Below, in pieces: positions 19,478-28,874 of a stretch of DNA of 64,000 nt. Source of the stretch: Saccharomycopsis fibuligera x Saccharomycopsis cf. fibuligera (taxonomy: Eukaryota; Ascomycota; Saccharomycetes; Ascoideales; Saccharomycopsidaceae); the NCBI GenBank assembly GCA_001936135.1, contig CP012818.1, forward strand, positions 992,001 to 1,056,000, read 5' to 3'. The first letter of the stretch is position 1; each line of letters opens with the position of its first letter. The notes below the pieces were generated by a model, which saw only the letters and a list, made by a program, of their open reading frames with translations, had not been told where the DNA came from and searched no databases. The position numbers and the translations under genes are program-made.

Positions 19478-20937
19478 CTCTATTGATATGTTGATATATT
19501 GTGACCTTGTTGAATGATATCAGACAGACGGTATCTTATGGATGCTTTCTTTTCACGCTATACAAAAAGCAAGATTTTCGCAGCCTCTTCTTTTTTTTTT
19601 TTTTTTTTTTTCCCTGAGAGTCGGTGGCCAGGGCTTCCAGAGGGCGGGAGCGCGAGCAGCAGCGCGAGCAGGCGCCGCCAGGGCAGGCCAGGGCAGGCCA
19701 GGCAGCAGAGAGAGCGCAGCAGAGAGAGTGTGAGTGTGAGAGAGAGCAGTACAGAGCAGAGCAGGCGCCCCAGCGAGCAGTGTGAGACGCCGTGAGAGAA
19801 AGAACGGGAGAATGTGACAGAGAGCGTGTGCACGGGTGTCGTGTCAGCTGACCGGCAGAGGGCCGCCCGCGCGGTCGCAGTCACAGCGGCCACATGGCCG
19901 CCCCCGGCCATACCGCCGCCGCAGCGTGACATGCGCGTGACTCTATTTTTTAGCCCTCTTCCAAGGCGGCCCTGCGCGCGGCCGCTGCGCGCGGCCGCTG
20001 CACCGCACAGGGCCACGTGACCCGTATCGACGGCCAGCGGCCAGCGGCCAGCGAACGGAAACCAGATAAATAGCCAAAGGGCTGCTGCTGCTGCCGGCGC
20101 TGGGCTCCCCACGCGGGCACAAACCAGTCCAGCTGTTATCCAGAGCAAAGCAAAGCAAGGCAGAGCGACACAGAACGGTATGTCTACACAGAAACACTAG
20201 AAAAACACTAGAAAAACGATGGTGGCACAGGCGCGCCACAGCAAGGCGCAACACAACGCCAGACAGCAGCTCCAGATGATGATATAATTTGCGATTGAGA
20301 ATGGGCGCTCCGGAACACGCCTAGTTCCAATACACGGCGTGCCCATAACATGCGAGAACGTTATACTCTGAGTCCCTTGTTGTGCGCTTGAGGCTGCCGC
20401 CACCATCGTTGTTGCTGCCATTGCGGCTCCCGCGGCTCCCGCGGCCCCGTCTCCAGCTCGTTTCGTACTAACATGCCCAAAGCTGCTGGTTGGCCGCCCT
20501 CGGTTGCCTCGTTCTTGTATGGACCTGCTCAATAAATGTACTCTGACTGACTGGCCGTGCTCCAAAATGTAGTAGCTGCACCGCGTGACAGCACCGGCAA
20601 CGGCAACGGCAGCTGCCGACGCCACCGCCTTGCGGGCGCCTTGCGGGCGCCTCGCGGCGGCGGTGGCCGCGTCGGTGGCGCCGACAGACACGCGCCGGGT
20701 AACCCCAGGTTGCTTTGCGCGCCCTCCTGGCCCTGCCTCGGCTGGCGGATTGTGGATCGCGAACTCGGGCTGCGCACGCACGCAACAGTTAGTTGGAGGT
20801 CCCAACGCGACAGAAACAGAAGCAGCCTCTGTCTGCCTTCCCCCTCAGACGCCACTTGCAGAGCTTGATCTTGGTCTGGTCTGTCTGAACAACGCCACAG
20901 GAAGGAGCAAGCAAGCAAGCAGCAGCACCCCTCCACC
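19478..20937. other. GC-rich divergent region RPL14 / SFT1
   Basis: 1.46 kb between two divergent genes, strongly GC-rich and CpG-rich. Repeats seen: a 21-base T run at 19591-19611, purine repeats (GCAGAGAGAG) around 19700-19800, two 13-base GC-only units at about 19972-19997, CGGCCAG triplets at 20031-20053, and CTCCCGCGG repeats near 20430-20450. A CACGTG box is at 20014-20019. Several 100-200 codon frames occur on both strands, but they are mutually overlapping, Ala/Arg/Pro-rich and without motifs, as expected in GC-rich DNA. Confidence 0.6.
20014..20019. promoter_or_regulatory. CACGTG E-box in RPL14/SFT1 promoter region
   Basis: CCACGTGAC context, i.e. GTCACGTGG on the other strand, which is a good Cbf1 site. 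Cbf1 with Tbf1 controls many ribosomal protein genes in Candida. The site lies about 540 bases from RPL14 and 920 from SFT1, so the assignment to RPL14 is inference. Confidence 0.4.
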
Positions 20938-21316
20938 ATGTCGAGATACGCACAGAGAGAGCAAGACGTATGTTGATTTGACTTGTCGCGCGCGGTGCGA
21001 GAGCACAAGAACGGCACGGCCGTCTACTGAGTGGCTACAAGTACTAACCGGAGACCAACAGAATGACGCTCAGTTCAACCTCCTAGCCAACAAGTTGTCG
21101 ACCTTGAGAAACATCACCGAGGACATCAACCAGCAGGCGCAGCAGTCGGAAACGATCGAAGCGTTGTCGCACAACTTCTCGTCGATGATGAGCAGCTTGA
21201 AAAGCACCAGCTCCAAGTTGACCCGGAGCATGAGCATGGGGAATGGCGTCTGGAGAAACGTGGGGATTGTCTTGGTGTTGTTTTTCTTGGTGTGGACAAT
21301 TCTCAAAATCTTCTGA
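20938..21316 (+). CDS. SFT1: Golgi Qc-SNARE Sft1 (two exons)
   Basis: A 30-base first exon (20938-20967, MSRYAQREQD) joins exon 2 (21062-21316) in phase 0 to give 94 residues, close to the 97 of yeast Sft1. The 94-base intron has a GTATGT donor, a TACTAAC branch at about 21041-21047 and a CAG acceptor. Exon 2 holds the SNARE heptads from LLANKLSTLRNITEDI through SSKLTRSM and a C-terminal membrane anchor (VGIVLVLFFLVWTILKIF). It aligns with yeast Sft1 at LANKLATFRNI, SSSRLTRSLKAGNSIW and the tail. Sft1 drives retrograde intra-Golgi fusion with Sed5 and Gos1. S. cerevisiae SFT1 also has a short first exon and an intron. The 243-codon frame starting upstream at 20585 reads through the intron and is not the gene. 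Confidence 0.93.
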
Positions 21317-21426
21317 CGGGGCCCCCAGGCTCTACGCATTGCGTTGGCCGCCTCGCCTGCTTGCTGTTGGCCTTTCACTACGCTCGCCATGCCTGTCTGT
21401 CTACTGGCTGTCTTGTTTTTTTTTTT

Positions 21427-21428
<2 letters not shown>

Positions 21429-21457
<29 letters not shown>
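21429..21457. repeat. Poly-T tract, 29 bases
   Basis: Uninterrupted T run (11 more T just before, split by GG) in the convergent gap between SFT1 and CAP1. Confidence 0.9.
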
Positions 21458-21584
21458 CCTATATCCGTCTCAGTTGCTTTGCTATGTGTACTATAGAATC
21501 AGTACGACCACTTCTCGTTTAGTCGCACGGCCGTAAGTGTCGTAAGAATCGGTGCAGCAAAAGCCGCAGCGACAGCAAGAACAA

Positions 21585-22439
21585 CTACGGCTGGCTGTTG
21601 ACGTCTCTGCCAAGCCTGTAGTTTCCGATGGCCTTCCCCCAGTTTATCTTTGATCTGGTGACCGGAAGCTGTCTTCTCAAACTTTTGAAGTCAACCTCGT
21701 TCAACTTCAAAAACTTTCTGTTCAACAGCTTCTCGAACCGCTCCTCGTTCTGCTTGATGGCCACAAGCAACTCCTCCGGGCTCCCCACCCCGGTCTCCTC
21801 GACCTTTTTGGACGTCTTCAATCTCACGTTGCCGTCCTCGTAGTAGTGGATGTCCACATGCACGTTCCCGGCCACCGTGCCGGCGGCCTGGTTGTACCTG
21901 TAGTGCGAGAGCCACTTGCCGTTGACGAAGTTGGAGGGGTTGTACTTTGTGTTGATGAATGTGATTATGAACTCGGCCCTGTTTTCGTCCGGCTGAACGA
22001 CATCGTAGGCGAGCCTTTTCTGCGATGCGTCGATTGGATAGTGCTCGGACACGTAGTTTCGCAACGACTTGGCCAACCTGGCAAACTCCTCGCTCGCTCC
22101 GTCGCCGCTGCCACCGTCCTCAATGTCAATGGCCTCGTTCTCAAGGAATCTCACGTTGAACAACTTGTCCAACTGCGAGTCGTAGAACTTCGAGCCCCTG
22201 GCGTTGTACTTGGAAATGATGCTCAACTTGTCGGCATTCGGCAAGCTGACCAACTGGAAGTTCTCTGCGCTGTCGGCGTTGCTGCCGTCTGCGCTGACGG
22301 CGCCCTGCAAGGAAGTCTTGATGGACTGCAATACCGACGGATCGTTGAGGATGACGCTGAGGTCGTTTATGACGTCTTTGATTTCTCCTGGTGCGGCATC
22401 TTGCAAGAATTCGTTTATGATCTGGTCACTTTCGGACAT
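21585..22439 (-). CDS. CAP1: F-actin capping protein alpha subunit
   Basis: The start is set at ATG 22439 (MSESDQIINEFLQDAAPGEI), aligning with the yeast Cap1 start; the 66-codon in-frame extension upstream is made of repeats. The product has 284 residues. Family signatures are NTKYNPSNFVNGKWLSHY, VDIHYYEDGNVRLKTSK and the C-terminal RRQLPVTRSKINWGKAIGNY. A KLSIISKYNARGSKF block matches yeast VIISKYNKEGAKF. Cap1/Cap2 caps barbed ends at actin patches. A CTG at 21728-21726 (codon 238) aligns with a polar residue in yeast, so Ser fits better than Leu. The gene is in the GC-rich island and uses GC-rich third positions but TTG/CTC for leucine. Confidence 0.93.
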   Translation of the reverse strand: MSESDQIINEFLQDAAPGEIKDVINDLSVILNDPSVLQSIKTSLQGAVSADGSNADSAENFQLVSLPNADKLSIISKYNARGSKFYDSQLDKLFNVRFLENEAIDIEDGGSGDGASEEFARLAKSLRNYVSEHYPIDASQKRLAYDVVQPDENRAEFIITFINTKYNPSNFVNGKWLSHYRYNQAAGTVAGNVHVDIHYYEDGNVRLKTSKKVEETGVGSPEELLVAIKQNEERFEKLLNRKFLKLNEVDFKSLRRQLPVTRSKINWGKAIGNYRLGRDVNSQP

Positions 22440-22448
22440 GCTGTTGTT

Positions 22449-22543
22449 GCTTCTTGCTTCTTGCTTCTTGTTTCTTGCTTCTTGCTTCTTGTTTGCTGAC
22501 TTCTTGCTTCCTGTTTGCTGACTTCTTGCTTCCTGTTTGCTGG
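22449..22543. repeat. TTGCTTC minisatellite upstream of CAP1
   Basis: Repeats of GCTTCTT / GTTTGCTGACTTCTTGCTTC, with the 22-base form present about twice plus partial copies. On the CAP1 strand it keeps an open frame (KKQEARS-type) in phase with CAP1 but has no homologue, so it is taken as 5' UTR. Confidence 0.75.
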
Positions 22544-22816
22544 CTTGTATTATTATCGTGTCCCGGGTTCTGTTGGTGATGTTGGAAAGTTGCATCGCCA
22601 GCTTGCACGCCAGCAGTATATCACTTTTGGCAGCCACCTAGCGACTCCCGCACACACACACACGTACTGAGCGTTCAAAAGCTACTGCGGTCACGTGGGG
22701 CAAATGCAACCACAGGCATGTGCCTCATGGATGACATCCCCGCCACGCATACGCACGCATGAAACTGCGCTCTCCGGCATTGTCGGCCCATGGCTGCTCC
22801 GGGTGACCATAACTGC

Positions 22817-22861
22817 GTACTTTCGCCCACCGTACTTTCGCCCACCGCACTTTCGCCCACC
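22817..22861. repeat. Three tandem copies of GTACTTTCGCCCACC
   Basis: Units at 22817-22831, 22832-22846 and 22847-22861; the third has one change (GCAC). Exact spacing suggests either recent slippage or a clustered binding site. Confidence 0.85.
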
Positions 22862-23540
22862 GCTCGCTCGCGCGCACGCTAGCAGCTGCTACATCCGGGA
22901 AGCCTGCCAGAAACACGACGGGCTGTGCAGCGCTCCACTTGGCGCCACATTCGGACACTGGACCCAACAGGCCGCTGCATGCACGGGCTTTCCGCAGGCT
23001 CTGGAATTGTTCGACAGCGGAACGGTAACTTGTGTAGCTCTACGGATTATTATTATTATTTGTTTCTTTGTTTTTTTTCCTTCTTTCTCTCTTCCTTTCT
23101 TTCTGGGGACGCTCGGCGGTTGTCTGCTCCCACGGGAAGTGCAACCAGGCCGGCAGCTCGCGAGGCGGCTAGCAGCCAAGCAGCCTTGCTGTGACTATGG
23201 ACATAATAATCGCCGCGACTGGTACGACCTACCACCGTAATTACAATTGTAGCCATACTGGCGGCAAGTGCGTATGCGTAGGAAACGGTTAGGGCTGTGT
23301 AATGGTCTAAAATGCCCTGAGCGCTGTGCGCTGAGCCCTAAGCGCTGAGCACTAAGCGCACTGGGCGGTTTTTAAAACCGCTCGGATCGGCAGAGTTCCG
23401 ATTCCATTCTACTGCTGCTATTACTGTTGCGCAGCTGCGCTTTTCTTTTTTTCTTTTTTTTTTCTTCTTTTTCTCTCTCGTGGTATTTAATTTTTGCTTT
23501 TCTCCTTTTTCTCACAGAGAACCAATCCATCAACGAATAT

Positions 23541-23604
23541 CAGTCAGCCAGTCAGCCAGTTAGCCAGCCAGTCAGCCAGCCAGTCAATCAATCAATCAAT
23601 CAAT
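23541..23604. repeat. CAGT/CAGC then CAAT tetranucleotide repeat
   Basis: Imperfect CAGTCAGC units grading into five CAAT units, about 675 bases upstream of AUR1. Confidence 0.8.
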
Positions 23605-24277
23605 TAACCAATCGGTTCAGCTCGCTTCATTCACAAGCAACGCACGTACTCACTGTATTACCACTCACAGGCCCTCCTCCTCCTGTTTTCCCGCGTTTTG
23701 CCCCCATCCCTCCCTTTCCCTCCCGGTCAGTTTGCCGTCTCTTGTGCTATTCTGAGCTCCATAATCACACAGCTGAACTAAGCTCCGCCGCCCACCAGAG
23801 ACTCACTGGCCAGTTGCTCATACACAGGTAGCAATCCACAAAGTAGTAGCAACGACAGCAGTAACAGCAGCAGCAGAAAAACAAAGCATTACACTTCCGC
23901 TCCGTCCTATTGCTACTACCAGTATACTTGTTGCTGCCACTTCCGTGTGTGAACGTTGTTTTTTTGTTGCTACACTGATCAGTGCGTACACTTGCAAATT
24001 CTAATTCCCAAAAGGCAGGCCACCGCCCAGCAATCAAGAGCTACAGCAGAAAACAGTAATTGCTAGCTGGCTTTTTGCAGGCTGTTAGACCACTACTAGG
24101 CGTCGCTTGGATTGGCATATATCCCCCTGACCTTTGTTAGAGAGGAAAATTAAGTAAAAAATCGCATTCACCATAACCAGCGCGCAGTTTTTCCTTCGGT
24201 TTTCAAAACAAACAACAGACAAGAACAGAAAAAAGCCCACGCAGTACTCCAGCGCCAACACCAGCATTCGTTCAGAC

Positions 24278-25768
24278 ATGTCGTTTGTGAAGAACAACTT
24301 CAAAAAATACTTTCTCTCTGAGAAGCCCATTGGCTCCACCGTTGCCGACATCAACTTGTCGTTCAACGTCAAAGAGTCAATCGAAAAGCTAAAAAACTAC
24401 GAGTTCACCAAGTCGGAAATACTCCACTATGGCTTTTTGTCGTCCGTGTTCTTGTTCGCCTTTGTGATTGCTCAAGTTCACTTCTTGTTCAAGTTGGCCG
24501 CCGCCGCGGTGTTTGTTGCCGTCTTGCTCATGCCAATCACCTCACAATTCTTCCTCAACGCGTTGCCCATTCTCGCGTGGTTGGCCTTGTTCTTCGTCAC
24601 CGGTAAAATCCCGGCTGACGTTAGACCTCCGATCTCCGTGCAGGTTTTGCCGGCCATTGAAACCATCTTTTACGGCGACAATTTGTCTGACGTGTTGGCC
24701 ACCTCCACCGCCCCGGTGTTGGATATCTTGGCCTGGTTGCCATACGGTATAATCCATTTTGCGTTGCCGTTCGTCTTAGCCGGTCTCTTGTTCTTGTTTG
24801 GCCCTCCAACCTGTCTTCGCGCTTACGCGTTTGCCTTTGGCTACATGAACTTGTTTGGCGTGTTGACCCAAATCATGTTTCCTGCTGCTCCTCCATGGTA
24901 CAAGATCTTGCACGGCTTGGACCCTGCTAACTACTCAATGGGCGGCTCTCCCGGCGGATTGGGAAGAATTGATGTGTTGTTTGGGTTTGACATGTACACT
25001 TCGACCTTCACCAACGCCCCAGTCCCGTTTGGCGCGTTCCCTTCATTGCACTCGGGTTGCGCTACCATGGAAGCAATGTTCTTGAGTTACTTGTTCCCGA
25101 AGTTGGCACCTGTTTGGTGGGGGTACACCTTCTGGCTATGGTGGTGCACAATGTACTTGACCCATCACTACTTTATTGACTTGATGGCTGGTGCAGCGTT
25201 GACCTACGCAGTGTACACCTACACCAAGTACAACCATTTGCCGTTGATTGACACCGCAAAGTTTTGCCGTTGGTCGTATCTTGAGATCGAAAAGCCCGAC
25301 ATTGTCCAATTGGACCCATTGTTATCGTCGAGCTTTGCCTACGAATACGTTGACGACGTGGAAAATAACTATCACACCAGCAGCGTGGTCAACACTCCTA
25401 GAGAATACGCCAACGAAGAGTTTGAAATGAGCAGCCTTGTTTCCAGAAACTCAGTCTCCTCGTCAAGACTCTCAATGAACCTCAGCTCACCAAGAAGTAA
25501 CAACAATGGCCGATTCAGTATGCCTGCACCTTTGACTACTGAATTTGAGACTGGTGCAGCTGCTGATGATGCGTATTCGTCGCCGTTGTCGTCAACGTCT
25601 CCAGCAGTATCAATATTTGATGACGATCAAGGATCAATCAGTTCTTCCAAAACTTCAGTCGATATGAACTATGATCGTTTGCATGCTCAAAATTTGTTCA
25701 ACGTTACTGGGACCAGCGGCGGCACTTCGTCGTCCAACAGTAAAGCAGGCTTCAACAAGAAGGATTGA
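24278..25768 (+). CDS. AUR1: Inositol phosphorylceramide synthase
   Basis: 496 codons. Multiple membrane segments begin at about residue 50. The PAP2-like catalytic histidines and aspartate are in GAFPSLHSGCA (about 251-261) and THHYFIDLMAGA (about 294-305), matching His255, His294 and Asp298 of yeast Aur1. Other family blocks are AAPPWYKILHGLDPANYSM and GSPGGLGRID. Aur1 transfers phosphoinositol from phosphatidylinositol to ceramide in the Golgi and is the aureobasidin A target. The C-terminal 130 residues are a Ser-rich cytosolic tail. No in-frame CTG occurs, though the gene is fairly GC-rich. The next gene downstream, 3.1 kb away on the same strand, makes the ceramide substrate. Confidence 0.96.
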   Translation: MSFVKNNFKKYFLSEKPIGSTVADINLSFNVKESIEKLKNYEFTKSEILHYGFLSSVFLFAFVIAQVHFLFKLAAAAVFVAVLLMPITSQFFLNALPILAWLALFFVTGKIPADVRPPISVQVLPAIETIFYGDNLSDVLATSTAPVLDILAWLPYGIIHFALPFVLAGLLFLFGPPTCLRAYAFAFGYMNLFGVLTQIMFPAAPPWYKILHGLDPANYSMGGSPGGLGRIDVLFGFDMYTSTFTNAPVPFGAFPSLHSGCATMEAMFLSYLFPKLAPVWWGYTFWLWWCTMYLTHHYFIDLMAGAALTYAVYTYTKYNHLPLIDTAKFCRWSYLEIEKPDIVQLDPLLSSSFAYEYVDDVENNYHTSSVVNTPREYANEEFEMSSLVSRNSVSSSRLSMNLSSPRSNNNGRFSMPAPLTTEFETGAAADDAYSSPLSSTSPAVSIFDDDQGSISSSKTSVDMNYDRLHAQNLFNVTGTSGGTSSSNSKAGFNKKD

Positions 25769-26999
25769 TTCGTCTAGCTGATGCGGAAATTGCTTTTTGT
25801 TTGACAAATTTTGATGTTATTTCAACGATTACGAATATTTTACGAACTTATGTGTCAATGGTGAGTTAGAAAACTGTTTAGAAATTTTAGTGCGTTTGCG
25901 TTTGCGTTTGTTAATCTTTTTATTATTACTGCTATTCCTCGTTTAATATCTTTTGATATTTTGATTTTTTTATCTTCTACATTTTTACATTCTTTTTACA
26001 TTTTTTTCACTTTAGCATTTTTCGTTTGTTTAATCTTTTTTTTTTTTCCTTTCAAGCTTCACATCTTAACTTTTTTGTCTTTGTATTTTCTCATTTTTTC
26101 ATTTCACTTTTACCCTTTTATCCACCTTTTTGCTATTTTCAGTCTAGCATTTTCTTTTTGTCCTGATTTACAGATTTGCTGGTTTGCTGGTTTGTTGATT
26201 AATTTGATAGAGAGTCAGTTCAGCTTAATCCAGTTCAGTTGTCTTTTCTTCTTTACCTTCTCTTGTCCTTGTTTTTAGTTTACTTAATCATTAATACTTA
26301 ATCATATCTACATTAGTAATACTACGACTTTGCCTAATAATTGTGCTGATTATCATAATCCATTATCTTCATCATGCTTCATCATGCTGTGTATTTTTCT
26401 CAAACCATGCTGCTTCCGGTTTCAGGCGTAATATTACGCGTCAAGGTTCCAAACCACGAAAGTAATGCCTTTTTATTATCATAATAGTAATAATTACTAT
26501 TATTTTTATTATTGTGGACCTTGCGGACATTATTGTGACTGCACCGACAGCCAAACATTCTTGCAACCGCAAATCGCAATCTTTCGACCGTCTGGACAAA
26601 AAGCAAAGGTGTCACGAGTGCCAGTAGGTCCTCCATGCCGGGGCCTGTCTAATCAAAAGGATCTTTGAATGACGGTCAGGTCAGCATGTTTGCAATCACC
26701 GTCCTTGAAAAGTACTTACTGCTTTACCAAACCATGCACATTTGCAACCCTGGCCCAGTCAGACAGTGCGCAGCAGCTCCACCTTGCTGAACCCTGTAGT
26801 GAATACCCTCCTTACGTCAAACCATTGCACCCTTTGGACTGTTGAAACTTAGGCTGCTAAATTAGAAGATCCCAGCAAGGCTGGTATATAGGCAGGTATT
26901 CAATAGAGTGTCCGCAGCTGTGATTTGGCGATTCGTAACGTATGATGCGCTTATGAAGACTCCTGGCACAACGTTTTAAATCACGACTACGTATTTTTT

Positions 27000-27003
<4 letters not shown>

Positions 27004-27034
<31 letters not shown>
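27004..27034. repeat. GT dinucleotide microsatellite
   Basis: About 15 uninterrupted TG units. Confidence 0.9.
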
Positions 27035-27036
<2 letters not shown>

Positions 27037-28320
27037 ATTTTTGACTGTTCCCCAGAGCACTCTTTTCGCAGACTCTATGTCTCACCAGTCTTGCGATACT
27101 GCCACCAAGCGACTGAACCGCTTGTGTGCACTACGGGGCCGTCATCCATGTGCTGGCCAGCGGGGGACATTGCAAGGACAACGCTAGGGCTAGGGCTTTA
27201 CACACTCCATCCTTTGTTGCTGTTTCTTCAAACGCGCATGGCCATCCGAGCGTTAGCTCTCATCATGTCTGCCATGCTGTTTTGTGGATAGTCTGCCTGT
27301 ACTCTCTCTGAAATAATTCCTCGCTTTTCGCCGTTGAAGAATTTCATTCCCCTTAACAGCTCGTAATCCGCACGACGTGTAGGGGCACAATTGCAAACCT
27401 CGAGGCCACGCAGCAGCCGCGGCAAGACACGCTCAGCTGCAGAAAACTCGCAGCATAGGGCATGGCGGTGCGCATTGAGACAGCAACGTGAGCTTGCAAG
27501 CTGCTGCATGTAGATGCGCGGGTAACCATATGGCCCAGTGGGGCAAAATAATGCAGTGTTGCTTATAGCAAAATCTGCGCGTTCTGTCTGCGTCAACGAA
27601 ACCGCTAACAGCCGGGCAGATGCAGAACGCTGGGCGGCGGACGCTGGGCGGCGGAATGGGAATCCGTACACTCCGTTGGCGATGGGCTGCGGATGAGATG
27701 CGGATTGACGTGGCCAAGTACGGTAAATAGTGCTGCGGCGCTGGGACCGAGCGTAAACCGTGGCAGCACCGCGGCAACACCGTCACAGCACCGTCGCGGT
27801 GGCTATAAACTGTATGGCAGAAAGAGCCTCACGACGGCGGCAGCGATTGGCGACTAGCGATTACCGATTGACAATTGAGTTAGTGAGTAAGTGAGTGAGC
27901 GAGCGATGGGAATCACTGCTGACTGCAGTTGTATGAGCGCTAAGTAAAAATAGTGGATGTCTCCGTCTTTTTTCTTTTTTTGTCCTGCAATTGTACTTCC
28001 CTTTTTCTTCTAGCTGCAATTCTCGGATTTTGTTCTTTTGTCTTCCTCTTCTTCCTCTTCCTTTTCCTCTTCCTCTTCTCCCTCCTCATCTGCTCTTCTT
28101 CTGTCTCCTTATTGTGTATCGTTAAGCAAACACGCTGACCTTGATATTCACCTTTGCCGAACCAAGTTCATTTTGCTTGCTTGCTTTGTCTACCCACACT
28201 CCTCCGAAGACTGTAGCCCGATAGACCAGCTCGCTCCACTTTCAATTTCTTGACGTTTCCTAGACCAGCCCTCCCTACACTTACTCACTGCTATTCGCTC
28301 CTTTTGACTTTTGATTTCCG

Positions 28321-28345
28321 GTTGTTGTTGTTGTTGTTGTTGTTT
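28321..28345. repeat. GTT trinucleotide microsatellite
   Basis: About eight GTT units, in the region upstream of the ceramide synthase gene. Confidence 0.85.
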
Positions 28346-28874
28346 TTCTTTAATTCTTCTGCTTACATTTTATCCTTTAAGATCATACGCCCTTAGATAT
28401 CCGTCTCCATCTTTGCTGCTCTCCCCGCCAAATCCTAGCTTCACTACAGTCATCTGCCGGTAGTTTTTACTTCAGTTCCGCTATATCATCGTCTTGTAAC
28501 ACGCTCAGGTTGTGTTATAAGCAATTAACTTATCGCACTGATACTTTGCCGCCAGTTTATCAGTTTATCAAATTTTACTTTTTTTGTCGATCGGCTGCCC
28601 TTTGCCTGGTTTCCAAATCGGTAGCTGCACTATCCCGAAGCGCTTCTGATTTTGTTTTTTCTTCTCTTACGCTTTAGTTCGCCGTCTCCAGGAGAGCAAG
28701 AGGGGGAAAAAAAATCTTGTTGATTCATTTTGCTTGCGATTTGCGCCTCTACTCATTCAGTCCAAGTCTTTTTGGGTTCGAACTCCAACCCATTTTTCAA
28801 TTCTACTCAAATAGCGTTTCCAGTACCATCGCTCCCGGGAACCTGGCAGTAACATTTTCTCAAATAATATCACC

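Larger units (their letters stand above)
22440..24277. other. Long divergent region CAP1 / AUR1
   Basis: 1.84 kb, GC-rich up to about 23.4 kb and pyrimidine-rich toward AUR1. It contains CAP1-proximal repeats, a CACGTG box at 22692-22697, three 15-base units at 22817-22861, a TTAGGGCT (Tbf1-type) site at 23289-23296, a cluster of GCGCTGAGC / TAAGCGC units at 23318-23361 and a CAGC/CAAT repeat at 23541-23604. No RNA gene or credible ORF is seen. A long leader or complex promoter for AUR1 is the simplest reading. Confidence 0.6.
25769..28874. other. 3.1-kb gene-poor region between AUR1 and the ceramide synthase gene
   Basis: The first 500 bases are pyrimidine-rich and look like the AUR1 3' flank. 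From about 26.4 to 27.95 kb the composition turns GC-rich and non-repetitive, then becomes pyrimidine-rich up to the next ATG. Features seen: (GT)n at 27004-27034, CTAGGGCTAGGGCTT at 27184-27198, a (GTT)n tract at 28321-28345. Frames up to 147 codons (27228-27671, minus) carry no recognisable motif. I find no tRNA, spliceosomal RNA or snoRNA signature, but an unannotated long RNA cannot be excluded. Confidence 0.5.

Noticed and set aside
19558-20805. Several 100-200 codon frames on both strands in the RPL14/SFT1 spacer
   Set aside because: They overlap each other, are Ala/Arg/Pro-rich and have no motif; long chance frames are expected in GC-rich DNA.
20585-21316. 243-codon frame ending with the SFT1 SNARE domain
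   Set aside because: It reads through a clear intron (GTATGT at 20968, TACTAAC, CAG at 21059-21061); the spliced 94-residue protein matches Sft1.
22440-22637. 66-codon in-frame N-terminal extension of CAP1
   Set aside because: Made of repeat-encoded KKQEARS units; the Cap1 family starts at the ATG at 22439.
26426-26439. Palindrome GCGTAATATTACGC containing TAATATTAC, like a CRESS-virus origin
   Set aside because: Several 14-base palindromes are expected by chance in 64 kb; there is no Rep gene or GC-rich stem around it.
27228-27671. 147-codon minus-strand frame in the AUR1/ceramide-synthase spacer
   Set aside because: No motif, unusual Arg/Ala/Cys-rich composition, and overlapping competing frames.
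28768-28790. GGGTTCGAACTCCAACCC, resembling a tRNA B-box
   Set aside because: No A-box, anticodon arm or acceptor stem in the flanking 80 bases.
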